Both the position numbers and the translations under genes were made by a program. The notes under the pieces were generated by a model. That model ran no database searches, was not told the origin of the DNA, and was given only the letters and a program-made list of their open reading frames with translations. This document shows positions 6,808 through 14,376 of a DNA stretch of 46,221 nt, one piece after another (positions within the stretch are counted from its first letter, which is position 1; every line of letters begins with the position of its first letter). Origin of the DNA: Oscillospiraceae bacterium (GTDB taxonomy: Bacteria; Bacillota; Clostridia; Oscillospirales; Oscillospiraceae); assembly GCA_902790375.1 (NCBI GenBank), contig CADARY010000017.1:1-46221 (forward strand). Direction: 5' to 3'.

Positions 6808-8415
6808 ATGCTGACTGTCAACGATCTTTCCATCCAGTTCGGGCCGACCGTGCTCTTCTCCCGCGTGGATCTCCAGTTCACGCCCGGCAACTGCTACGGC
6901 ATCATCGGCGCAAACGGCGCGGGCAAGTCCACCTTCATCAAGATCCTCTCCGGCGAGCTCGAGCCCACGAGCGGCTCGGTGACCCTTGACCCCAAGCAGC
7001 GCATGTCCGTGCTCAAGCAGAACCAGAGCCTCTATGACGACTATACGGTGCTCGACACCGTCATCATGGGCAATCCCCGCCTCTACGCCTGCGGCAGGGA
7101 GAAGGACGCGCTGTACGAAAAGCCGGACTTCAATGACGAGGACGGCATCCGGGCCTCGGAGCTGGAGGAGGAGTTTGCCGAGCTCGGCGGCTGGGAGGCC
7201 GAGAGCGACGCGGGCCGCATTCTCCAGGGTCTCGGCGTGGAGGTGGGGCTCCATCAGGAGCTGATGCGGGACATGGACCCCCGCCTCAAGGTCAAGGTGC
7301 TGCTGGCCCAGGCCCTCTTCGGCCACCCGGACGTGATCCTGCTGGACGAGCCGACCAACAACCTCGACCTTGCCAGCGTCGTGTGGCTGGAGGACTTTCT
7401 GATGGATTACGAGGGGACCGTGCTCGTCGTGAGCCATGACCGCTACTTCCTCAACAACGTCTGCACCCACATCGTGGACATCGACTACGGCAAGATCAAG
7501 ATGTACGTGGGCAACTACGACTTCTGGTACGAGTCCAGCCAGCTCATCCAGAAGCTCATCAAGGACCAGAACAAGAAGGCCGAGCAGAAGATCCAGGAGC
7601 TGCAGACCTTCATCGCCCGCTTCTCGGCGAATAAGTCCAAGTCCCGCCAGGCCACCTCGCGCCGCAAGCTCCTGGACAAGATCACCGTGGAGGAGCTGCC
7701 CGCCTCCAACCGCCGTTATCCCTGGGTGGGCTTCAAGGCAAACCGCGAGCCGGGCAAGGACCGCCTCTTCGTCACCGAGGTCTCCAAGACCGTGGACGGG
7801 GTGAAGCTTCTCAACAACGTGAGCTTCATTGTCGGCAAGGAGGACAAGATCGCCCTCGTCGGGAAAAACGAGCTTGCCGTCACGATGCTCTACAAGATCC
7901 TCATGGGCGAGGAGGAGCCGGATTCCGGCACGGTCAAGTGGGGCGCCAGCATTGAGCCGAGCTGGTTCCCCAAGGATCACAACAGCTATTTTGAAAACTG
8001 CGACTATGACCTCATCGACTGGATGCGCCAGTTTTCCGAGGACAAGCGCGAGAGCTATCTGCGCACCTTCCTCGGGCGCATGCTCTTCTCCGGGGACGAT
8101 GTGTACAAGCAGGTGAAGGTGCTCTCCGGCGGGGAGAAGGTGCGGTGCATGCTCAGCCGCATGATGCTGTCGGGGGCGAATTTCCTGCTGCTTGACCAGC
8201 CGACGAACCACCTGGACCTTGAGAGCATCGCCGCGCTGAATAACGGCCTGGAGGCTTTTAAGTACAACATCATCTTCTCCTGCCATGACCACCAGCTCAC
8301 CCAGACCGTGGCCAACCGCATCATCGAAATCACCGACGACGGGATCATCGACCGCCGCTGCAGCTACGACGAGTACATGCACATCAGCGAGCTGGAGCAG
8401 AACGTGAGGGGATAA
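6808..8415 (+). CDS. ABC-F family ATPase with two cassettes, second Walker A degenerate, 535 aa
   Basis: Two ABC domains in one chain without membrane segments, the ABC-F layout; family members act on ribosomes as translation factors or antibiotic-protection proteins. Cassette 1 has GANGAGKS (34-41) and LLDEPTNNLDL; cassette 2 has LSGGEKVRCMLSRMML and LLDQPTNHLDLESI. The inter-domain linker is a Lys/Gln/Arg-rich helical segment (QNKKAEQKIQEL to KSKSRQATSRRK) as in this family. Two departures are visible: cassette 1 has DMDPRLKVKVLLAQALFG where LSGG is expected, and cassette 2 has VGKNELAVTML, which lacks the GK(S/T) of Walker A. It is closest in feel to the YkpA/YbiT group, which I cannot confirm. 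ATG 6808 is chosen over in-frame 6619 because the promoter and ribosome site lie between them. Confidence 0.85.
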   Translation: MLTVNDLSIQFGPTVLFSRVDLQFTPGNCYGIIGANGAGKSTFIKILSGELEPTSGSVTLDPKQRMSVLKQNQSLYDDYTVLDTVIMGNPRLYACGREKDALYEKPDFNDEDGIRASELEEEFAELGGWEAESDAGRILQGLGVEVGLHQELMRDMDPRLKVKVLLAQALFGHPDVILLDEPTNNLDLASVVWLEDFLMDYEGTVLVVSHDRYFLNNVCTHIVDIDYGKIKMYVGNYDFWYESSQLIQKLIKDQNKKAEQKIQELQTFIARFSANKSKSRQATSRRKLLDKITVEELPASNRRYPWVGFKANREPGKDRLFVTEVSKTVDGVKLLNNVSFIVGKEDKIALVGKNELAVTMLYKILMGEEEPDSGTVKWGASIEPSWFPKDHNSYFENCDYDLIDWMRQFSEDKRESYLRTFLGRMLFSGDDVYKQVKVLSGGEKVRCMLSRMMLSGANFLLLDQPTNHLDLESIAALNNGLEAFKYNIIFSCHDHQLTQTVANRIIEITDDGIIDRRCSYDEYMHISELEQNVRG

Positions 8416-8441
8416 AAAAGCGCCGCCCCGGTGGGGCGGCG
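8414..8441 (-). terminator. Terminator of the lipoprotein gene
   Basis: On the minus strand a 9-bp stem CGCCGCCCC/GGGGCGGCG (8433-8441 with 8421-8429) with a 3-nt loop is followed by C and T6 (8414-8419). The T-tract overlaps the stop codon of the convergent ABC-F gene. The plus-strand side has no U-run, so it mainly serves the minus-strand gene. Confidence 0.75.
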
Positions 8442-8463
8442 TTCATGATGACGAGAGCGCAGA

Positions 8464-9141
8464 TCACGCGCCGAGCTTGAAGGACTCGACGGCAAGCTGC
8501 AGGATGGAGTTGACGGTGGTGAGATCCTCGCCCTCGAGAGAGCGGGCGTTGTAGACCACAATGCTGTCGTCCGCGGCCTTCTCGGCAAAGTAGGTGCAGA
8601 CGATATTGTTGCCGCCGTCCTGGAAGACATAGTAGAAGCCGATCAGATCCCGGCCCTCAATGGGGGAGGGAAGCTGGCTGGGAGCGCTGATGATGGCGTC
8701 GCCCAGCTCCTCAACCACGGACTGGGAGAGGCTCAGCAGATAGGAGGTGGCGTCCGTCACGTTCTGCTGGCCCATGATCTCCTTTTCCATGATGGAGACG
8801 GTCACATAGGGGATGCCCTCTTCGGTGCCGGCGTTGATGATGATCGCGCCGCTCGGCAGCTCGTTTGCGACATACTTGCTGTCGTAATCAATGCTGAAGT
8901 TCTTGGTCGAGCTCTTGATGGTGTGCACGCCGGAGTCCGGCTCAACCCCGGCGGGGGTGGGCTCGGCAGAAGGCGCGGGCGTCGGCTCCGCCGTGGGGGC
9001 GGGGGTAGCGGGCGCCTCGGTCGGTGCGGCGGGCGCTTCGGTCGGCGCGGGGGTGGGGGCGGCCTCCTGCTTCTTGCCGCAGGCGGACAGGGCGAACAGC
9101 ATGACTATAACAAGGGCCATCGCAATGATCCTGTTTTTCAT
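8464..9141 (-). CDS. Lipoprotein with Pro/Thr/Ala-rich linker, 225 aa
   Basis: The N-terminus MKNRIIAMALVIVMLFALSAC-GKK has a clear type II lipobox (LSAC), so it is probably a membrane-anchored lipoprotein. Residues about 25-70 are a low-complexity APTPAPTEAPA-type spacer that would hold the domain away from the membrane. The remaining ~150 residues (from FSIDYDSKYVANELPSGAI) resemble the PsbP/DcrB-like small alpha-beta fold only in general pattern; no catalytic motif is visible and I do not name a function. It is transcribed alone, with its own promoter and terminator. ATG 9141 is preferred over 9165 because of the GAGGAAG site and the normal lipoprotein signal length. Confidence 0.8.
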   Translation of the reverse strand: MKNRIIAMALVIVMLFALSACGKKQEAAPTPAPTEAPAAPTEAPATPAPTAEPTPAPSAEPTPAGVEPDSGVHTIKSSTKNFSIDYDSKYVANELPSGAIIINAGTEEGIPYVTVSIMEKEIMGQQNVTDATSYLLSLSQSVVEELGDAIISAPSQLPSPIEGRDLIGFYYVFQDGGNNIVCTYFAEKAADDSIVVYNARSLEGEDLTTVNSILQLAVESFKLGA

Positions 9142-9196
9142 AAGTGCTTCCTCTTTCAAATTCAAGTATTATACACAGAGACTGTATACACAGCTT

Positions 9197-9225
9197 AGTG
9201 TAACCCATGAAATGGGATTTGTCAA
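9197..9225 (-). promoter_or_regulatory. Promoter of the lipoprotein gene, with inverted repeat in the spacer
   Basis: Minus strand: TTGACA (9220-9225), 17-nt spacer, TACACT (9197-9202). The spacer holds the inverted repeat CCCAT-GAA-ATGGG (plus strand 9204-9216), a possible repressor site. Confidence 0.7.
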
Positions 9226-9354
9226 AAGAATTTCGCAAAAACCTGCAAGAATCTGAAACGGTTTTACGCAGGCGCAGCGGGAACATTTCCCGGGCGGCTT
9301 CGTCTAAGCCGGTGAACACAATATGATCCCGGACCTGAAAGGAGACCAGATGCC

Positions 9355-10983
9355 ATGATCATCAGGGAAAAACGTATTGTCCTGCCCGCAATCCTTGCTT
9401 TGCTGCTGCTCCTGGCGGCAGCGGCGATCCCGCTGCCCGCCTCGGCGGAGGCAGAGCCCGCCGCTGTCGAAGCCGCCACGGTGGACGAGCTTTTAAAGGC
9501 CATCGCGCCGAATACTGTCATCACCCTCACCGGGCGCAGCTACAACCTCACCGAGGCCCGGGGCTACGGCGTGTACGGCAGCAAATACTACGGCTGGAAC
9601 GAGATTTATGACGACGGCTGGGAGCTGGAGATCGACGATGTGGACAATCTCACCATCCGCGCGGAAAAGCCCGGCGTCGAGATCGTGACCGTGCCCCGCT
9701 ATGCTTGCGTCATGAAATTCGATAATTGCAGGGCGCTTACGCTGGAGGGCTTCACCTGCGGCCACACCGACGGCGCGGGCTTCTGCACAGGCGCGGTCAT
9801 CAACCTGACCGGCTGCCGCGATGTCAGCGTCACGGGCTGCGACCTCTACGGCTGCGGCACCTACGGCCTGGAGATCGACCGCAGCCGCGGCGTGCACGCC
9901 CTGAACACCACGATCCGCGATTGCAGCTACGGCGCCCTCTGGGCAAACGCCGGGGCGGACATTTTGCTGGATAACTGCACCGTCTACGGCATCGAGGGCT
10001 ACAGCGGCATCTTCTCCTACTCCGGCTGCCGGGACTGCGCGGTCATCAACACCCTCGTGCGAAGCTGCGCCAGCAGCTCCCTGATGGAGGCAAACGCCTC
10101 GCGCAGCATCACCCTCGCAGGCTGCGAGGTCAGCGGCAATACCTTCAACGGCATGTTCTTATGCTCGGTCAATCCGGTCACGGTGGACGGCTGCGCCTTT
10201 AAGAACAATACCTGCGCCTATGGCTGGTACGACGAGCAGTGGCGCACGAGCGAGCGCGTTGTGGACCCGGACGGCAAAGCATACGAGGACGCGGCGCTTG
10301 AGGCCCTCACCCTCACGAAGGACGTGAAGTGGAGCGCCCCGGCGGAGGCGGCCCCCGTCGAGGCCCCGGCGCCCTCCGAGGACGGCATGATCCATGTGCG
10401 CACGGTGGACGAGCTGCTGGCCTCCATCGGCCCGGACACCTCCGTTTATCTGGAAAACGGCGTCTATAATCTGAGCGAGGCCGCGGGCTACGGCACCGAC
10501 GCCGGGGAATACTACGACTGGATGCCCTGCTATGACGGGCCGGGCCTTGTGATCCGGAATGTGCAGAACCTGAAAATCGTCGGCGCAAGCCCCATCATGG
10601 CGAGCATCGTGGCAGAGCCCCGCTATGCAGACGTGCTCAGCTTTGAAAACTGCGGCGGCATCCGCCTCGAGGGCTTCACCGCCGGACACAGCGCCGGCGT
10701 GAGCGAGTGCGCGGGCGGGGTGCTGAACTTCATGGGCACCGACGGCGTCACGATCGAAAACTGCTCCCTCTATGGCTGCGGGGTGCTGGGCGTCTCGGCG
10801 GCCAACTGCAGCAATATGGACATCCGCTTCACCGAGATCCACCACTGCAGCTACGGCGCCTTCAGCTTTGACGGCTGCCGCAGCGTGAATATCGAGCGCT
10901 GCAACATCCACGATATCCCGGGCAATTTCTACCAGATCTATGACTGCCGCAAGGTCACCGTGGACGGCAAAGAGATGGCGTGA
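9355..10983 (+). CDS. Exported right-handed beta-helix protein with internal duplication, 542 aa
   Basis: The signal peptide is residues 1-31 (poly-Leu core, cleavage near ASA-EA). Two homologous halves follow. Half 1 begins at about residue 41 with ATVDELLKAIAPNTVITLTG and half 2 at about 346 with VRTVDELLASIGPDTSVYL; both continue with YNL(T/S)EA(R/A)GYG, PRYAxVxxFxNC and LEGFTxGH, then ladders of xNCxxxxVxGCxLYGCGxxG rungs typical of a parallel beta-helix (NosD/CASH-like). An Ala/Pro-rich linker (about 322-340) joins them. Carbohydrate binding or cleavage is common for this fold, but no catalytic residues could be assigned. No anchor motif is seen. The start follows an AAAGGAG site; an earlier ATG at 9350 is blocked by an immediate stop. 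It converges with the pseudouridine synthase, leaving only 9 bp between stops. Confidence 0.82.
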   Translation: MIIREKRIVLPAILALLLLLAAAAIPLPASAEAEPAAVEAATVDELLKAIAPNTVITLTGRSYNLTEARGYGVYGSKYYGWNEIYDDGWELEIDDVDNLTIRAEKPGVEIVTVPRYACVMKFDNCRALTLEGFTCGHTDGAGFCTGAVINLTGCRDVSVTGCDLYGCGTYGLEIDRSRGVHALNTTIRDCSYGALWANAGADILLDNCTVYGIEGYSGIFSYSGCRDCAVINTLVRSCASSSLMEANASRSITLAGCEVSGNTFNGMFLCSVNPVTVDGCAFKNNTCAYGWYDEQWRTSERVVDPDGKAYEDAALEALTLTKDVKWSAPAEAAPVEAPAPSEDGMIHVRTVDELLASIGPDTSVYLENGVYNLSEAAGYGTDAGEYYDWMPCYDGPGLVIRNVQNLKIVGASPIMASIVAEPRYADVLSFENCGGIRLEGFTAGHSAGVSECAGGVLNFMGTDGVTIENCSLYGCGVLGVSAANCSNMDIRFTEIHHCSYGAFSFDGCRSVNIERCNIHDIPGNFYQIYDCRKVTVDGKEMA

Positions 10984-10992
10984 GGAGTTGCC

Positions 10993-11970
10993 TTATTCAA
11001 ACTGAAGCTCCGTGACGCCGAAGTATTTTTCCGCAAAGTCCACCTGCCGCACGCGAAACTCCTGGCCGCGCAGGTATTCGAGCAGGCCGGCGTCGGTGGG
11101 AAAGTCGAAGCGCAGGCGGTAGGAACAGAGGGCCTGGCCCTTCTCCTCAAAGCCCTTGTTGAAGCGCTCGCTGCCGTACTTGCCGTCGCCCAGAAGCGGC
11201 CAGCCCGCGTGGGCCATCTGGGCGCGGATCTGGTGGGTGCGCCCGGTGAGAAGCCGGCACTCCACCAGCGACAGGGGCCCCTTTGTCATTAAGGTGCGGT
11301 ACTCCGTCACGGCGGTTTTGGCGCCCGGCTCGGGCCTGTCCTTGATGAAAACCTGGTTTTTCTTCGCGTCCTTGAACAGAAAGTTTTCGAGCCTCCCGGC
11401 GGCGGGCCGGGGCTTTCCCTGCACGGCGCAGAGATAGTACTTCTCGATCTCCCGGTCGCGGATCTTGTCGTTGAGGATGCGAAGCGCCTCCGCGTTCTTC
11501 GCGGCGATGACGATGCCGCCCGTGTTGCGATCGATGCGGTTGCAGAGGGCCGGGGCGAAGCTGTTTTCCTCCTTCGGCCGCCACTCGCCCTTCTGGGCCA
11601 TGTAGGCCTGGACGTTGGCGATCAGGGTGTTGTAGTCCCAGACACCGGCGCTGTGGCAGAGGACGCCGGGCTTCTTGTCCAGCAGGAGAAGGTTTTCGTC
11701 CTCATAGACGATGCTCAGGCGCGGGGTACCCACCTTGAGCCAGGAGTTTTCCTCCCGCGGCTTTTCAAAAAACTCATCGTTGATGTAAAGCTGAAGCACG
11801 TCTCCCTTGCTGAGCCGCGTGTCGCGCCTGGCGCCCTTGCCGTTGAGCTTGACGCGCTTTAAGCGGATGTATTTTTGCAGCAGGGACTCCGGCAGCAGGG
11901 GCACCGCCTTGCCCACAAATCGGTCCAAGCGCTGCCCGGCATCGTTGTCCCGAATGGTAAACTCCTTCAT
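10993..11970 (-). CDS. RluA-family RNA pseudouridine synthase (RluC/RluD-like), 325 aa
   Basis: An N-terminal S4-like RNA-binding segment (residues about 1-60, GQRLDRFV to RLSKGDVLQLY) is followed by the RluA catalytic domain. The catalytic aspartate is D147 in NRIDRNTGG (family motif HRLDxxTSG). LLTGRTHQIRAQMAHAGWPLLGD is the conserved TGRTHQIR region, and EYLRGQEFRV lies near the end. The family converts specific uridines in rRNA or tRNA to pseudouridine; which site is modified cannot be told from sequence. It is transcribed divergently from the DUF177-rpmF operon, from a promoter that shares its -35 region with that operon. The length is normal for the family. Confidence 0.9.
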   Translation of the reverse strand: MKEFTIRDNDAGQRLDRFVGKAVPLLPESLLQKYIRLKRVKLNGKGARRDTRLSKGDVLQLYINDEFFEKPREENSWLKVGTPRLSIVYEDENLLLLDKKPGVLCHSAGVWDYNTLIANVQAYMAQKGEWRPKEENSFAPALCNRIDRNTGGIVIAAKNAEALRILNDKIRDREIEKYYLCAVQGKPRPAAGRLENFLFKDAKKNQVFIKDRPEPGAKTAVTEYRTLMTKGPLSLVECRLLTGRTHQIRAQMAHAGWPLLGDGKYGSERFNKGFEEKGQALCSYRLRFDFPTDAGLLEYLRGQEFRVRQVDFAEKYFGVTELQFE

Positions 11971-12009
11971 TTGTACAAAAAAGTCCCTTCCGAATCAGAA
12001 TTTTTTTGC

Positions 12010-12038
12010 ATTATACTATAAGAAATTTGTGTTGACAA
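12010..12038 (-). promoter_or_regulatory. Promoter of the pseudouridine synthase gene
   Basis: Minus strand: -35 TTGTCA (12033-12038), 17-nt spacer, -10 TATAAT (12010-12015). The -35 overlaps that of the divergent DUF177-rpmF promoter. Confidence 0.75.
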
Positions 12039-12060
12039 GTCTTCTCAAGTAATCTATAAT
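12032..12060 (+). promoter_or_regulatory. Promoter of the DUF177-rpmF operon
   Basis: Perfect consensus TTGACA (12032-12037), 17-nt spacer, TATAAT (12055-12060), 30 bp before the ATG at 12090. This is one of the strongest promoters in the window, as expected for a ribosomal protein gene. Confidence 0.88.
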
Positions 12061-12089
12061 ACTTAAGCGACTGTGACGAGGTGCTGATT

Positions 12090-12581
12090 ATGCGTCTGAA
12101 TCTGAGTTCGATCATCGAAGTGCCGGGCGGCTCCGTTCCCTTTTCCTGTGAGCTGGAGACTGACGGTCTTGATTTTCCCTCCGTCCGGGCTTACCCGACA
12201 AAGCCCCGCGCCGAAGGGCGCGTCTATAACGAGGCCGGCATCCTCCGTCTGGAGGGGACGCTGACGGCGGAGATGATCTGCGTCTGCGACCGCTGCGGGG
12301 AGGAGTTCGAAAGCCTCAAGGAGATGGAGCTCGACGCCACGATCGTGGAGGATAATCCGGAGGACGATCCCTCGCTCTTCGTGCTGGAGGGCAACGAGAT
12401 CGACCTGGACATGATCCTCTCCACCTGCTTCATCCTGGACATGGAGACCAAGTTCCTCTGCAAGGAGGACTGCAAGGGCCTGTGTCCCACATGCGGCAAA
12501 AACCTGAACCTCGGCCCCTGCGGGTGCCGAAAATCCCTTGATCCAAGATTTGCTGTGCTTGAGCAGCTTTTGGATAAATAA
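12090..12581 (+). CDS. YceD/DUF177 family protein, 163 aa
   Basis: Placed in the DUF177 (YceD) family by its location directly upstream of rpmF and by its C-terminal signature: LCKEDCKGLCPTCGKNLN then PCGC, with CVCDRCGEEF in the middle. The cysteine pairs suggest a small zinc site. Proteins of this family are linked to 23S rRNA / 50S ribosome biogenesis and are nearly always paired with L32. The start is taken as ATG 12090 with the GAGGTG site at 12078-12083; the alternative GTG at 12081 would overlap that ribosome site. It is co-transcribed with rpmF 53 bp downstream. Confidence 0.88.
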   Translation: MRLNLSSIIEVPGGSVPFSCELETDGLDFPSVRAYPTKPRAEGRVYNEAGILRLEGTLTAEMICVCDRCGEEFESLKEMELDATIVEDNPEDDPSLFVLEGNEIDLDMILSTCFILDMETKFLCKEDCKGLCPTCGKNLNLGPCGCRKSLDPRFAVLEQLLDK

Positions 12582-12634
12582 GAGTATTTGAATTATGAAG
12601 CTGCTCAGAACAGCTGTCAACAGGAGGTGTCAAC

Positions 12635-12823
12635 ATGGCAGTCCCAAAAGGAAAAGTATCGAGACAGAGACGTGACAAGAGGCGTTCTTCCGTTTGGAAG
12701 CTCACCGCTCCCAATGTCGTCAAGTGCCCCAACTGCGGTGCTTTCTGCATGCCCCATCGTGTCTGCAAGGCTTGCGGTCAGTACAAGGGCCGGACAGTCA
12801 TCGCTGTTGAAGAGAGCAAGTAA
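12635..12823 (+). CDS. rpmF: 50S ribosomal protein L32
   Basis: A 62-residue protein beginning MAVPKGKVSRQRRDKRRS, the canonical L32 N-terminus. It has a four-cysteine zinc ribbon, CPNC (residues about 31-34) and CKAC (about 44-47), so this is the zinc-binding (C+) form rather than the cysteine-less form that replaces it under zinc limitation in some bacteria. An AGGAGG site lies upstream at about 12621-12626. It forms a two-gene operon with the DUF177 gene and ends with GRTVIAVEESK. Confidence 0.97.
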   Translation: MAVPKGKVSRQRRDKRRSSVWKLTAPNVVKCPNCGAFCMPHRVCKACGQYKGRTVIAVEESK

Positions 12824-12849
12824 AGCTGCTCCTTTTGCATTTACTGCCG

Positions 12850-12872
12850 GGCTTGCCCCCCTTGGGGGAGCC
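12850..12872. repeat. G/C-rich hairpin between rpmF and the DUF512 gene
   Basis: GGCTTGCCCCC-CTT-GGGGGAGCC forms a stem with one bulge. It is not followed by a T-run. It may be a dispersed intergenic palindrome; a related core (CTTCCCCTTGAGGGAAAG) occurs inside cbiA at 23471-23488. Confidence 0.4.
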
Positions 12873-12901
12873 GGGAGAGAACGCGCTGGGAGGATACCGT
12901 C

Positions 12902-14272
12902 ATGCAGGACAACTATATAAAGTCTGTCGACCCGACGAGTCCTCTGCACGGGACGGCGCAGATCGGGGACACCATCGTGTCCATCAACGGAAACGAAATC
13001 CTCGACGTGCTGGACTACAAGTTCTTCGCCTACGACCGGGAGCTGGACGTGTGCCTGCAAAGACCGGACGGGGAGCGCTATACGGCGCATGTCAGAAAGG
13101 GCGAGGGCGGGGATCTGGGCCTTGACTTCGGCAGCTACCTTATGGATGCGCCGCGCTCGTGCTCAAACGCCTGCGTCTTCTGCTTCATCGACCAGCTGCC
13201 GCGCGGGATGCGGAAAACCATGTATTTCAAGGACGACGACGCGAGACTCAGCTTCCTGCTGGGAAATTACATCACGCTCACGAATCTCTCCGAGCGCGAG
13301 GTGGAGCGCATCATCGCCCTGCGCGTCAGTCCCATCAACGTGTCGGTCCACACCATGAATCCGGAGCTGCGGCGCAAAATGCTGCGCAATCCCCGGGCCG
13401 GGGAGAGCATTGACATCATGCGCCGCTTTGCCAAAGCGGGCATCGTCATGAACTGCCAGATCGTCTGCTGCCCCGGCCTCAACGACGGGGAGGAGCTTCT
13501 GCGCTCCCTGCGGGAGCTGGAGGAGCTGTGGCCCGCGGTGCACAGCGTGTCCATCGTGCCGGTGGGCCTGACAAAGCACCGGCAGCATCTCACCCCCCTC
13601 GCGCCCTTTACGAAGGAGCACGCGGGAGAGACCCTCGATCTGGTGGAGGGCTTCGCGGAGGAATGCCGCCGCAGGCACGGCAGCCGCATCTTCTTCTGCG
13701 GGGACGAGCTCTATATCCTCGCGGGGCGGGAGCTGCCGCCGGATGAATACTATGAGGAATACACCCAGCTTGAAAACGGTGTAGGCACCCTCCGCCTTTT
13801 GGAGACGGAGTTCAAAAGCGCCGTGAAGCTTGCCGACGCGCCGGACGGGATTGATTTTGCCATCGCCGCCGGGGTCTCCGCCGCGCCGTATATCGAAAAG
13901 CTCCTGCTGCACGCGCGCGCGGCCTTTCCGGATCTGAAAGGCCATGTGTACGCGATTGAGAACGATTTCTTCGGCCGCAGCATCAACGTCACGGGCCTCA
14001 TCACGGGCGGGGATCTGATACGCCAGCTCCGGGGAAAGGAGCTGGGGGAGCGGCTTCTCATCTCGCAGAACATGCTGCGCCGGGCGGAGCTTGACTTCCT
14101 GGACGATGTGAAGCTGGAGGAGGCGTCCGCCGCCCTGGGTGTGCCGGTCTACCCGGTGGAGTCCGACGGCTTTGCCCTGTGCGACGCGATGTTCGGCCTT
14201 CTGCCCGAAGTGCATCTCCCCGTGCGGGAAGAGAGCACGGAGATATATTATAAGTATAATACCAATCCGTAG
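12902..14272 (+). CDS. DUF512 family radical-SAM-like protein with PDZ-like N-terminus, 456 aa
   Basis: Residues 1-75 form a PDZ-like segment (IKSVDPTSPLHGTAQIGDTIVSING). A radical-SAM-type cysteine triad C87-x3-C91-x2-C94 (CSNACVFC) is followed by FIDQLPRGMRKTMYFKDDD. The C-terminal part (from about residue 285) carries the DUF512 pattern with FFGRSINVTGLITGGDL. The combination is widespread in Firmicutes next to der; its reaction is unknown. A GGGAGGA site (12888-12894) precedes ATG 12902. The final proline codon and TAG stop (CCG TAG) lie inside a dispersed palindromic repeat that starts at 14267, so the native C-terminus may have been altered by repeat insertion. Confidence 0.88.
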   Translation: MQDNYIKSVDPTSPLHGTAQIGDTIVSINGNEILDVLDYKFFAYDRELDVCLQRPDGERYTAHVRKGEGGDLGLDFGSYLMDAPRSCSNACVFCFIDQLPRGMRKTMYFKDDDARLSFLLGNYITLTNLSEREVERIIALRVSPINVSVHTMNPELRRKMLRNPRAGESIDIMRRFAKAGIVMNCQIVCCPGLNDGEELLRSLRELEELWPAVHSVSIVPVGLTKHRQHLTPLAPFTKEHAGETLDLVEGFAEECRRRHGSRIFFCGDELYILAGRELPPDEYYEEYTQLENGVGTLRLLETEFKSAVKLADAPDGIDFAIAAGVSAAPYIEKLLLHARAAFPDLKGHVYAIENDFFGRSINVTGLITGGDLIRQLRGKELGERLLISQNMLRRAELDFLDDVKLEEASAALGVPVYPVESDGFALCDAMFGLLPEVHLPVREESTEIYYKYNTNP

Positions 14273-14346
14273 GGGCCGATGCCCTCATCGGCCCGCGATT
14301 TGCGATCCGGTATGTTCCGGGTCGATCAGGGGATCGACCCCTGCGG
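14267..14346. repeat. Dispersed palindromic repeat, copy 2 (complete element, about 80 bp)
   Basis: Bounded by CCGTAGGGG at the left and CCCCTGCGG at the right (approximate inverted repeats). It contains two internal palindromes: GGGCCGATG-CCCT-CATCGGCCC and GGGTCGATC-AGGG-GATCGACCC. It begins within the last codons of the DUF512 gene and ends 30 bp before der. Confidence 0.65.
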
Positions 14347-14376
14347 TTGGACTTTGAGTTTAGGAGGTAATGAAAT

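Noticed and set aside
12850-12872. Hairpin after rpmF as a terminator
   Set aside because: No T-run follows and it is only 30 bp before the next start; kept as a repeat instead.
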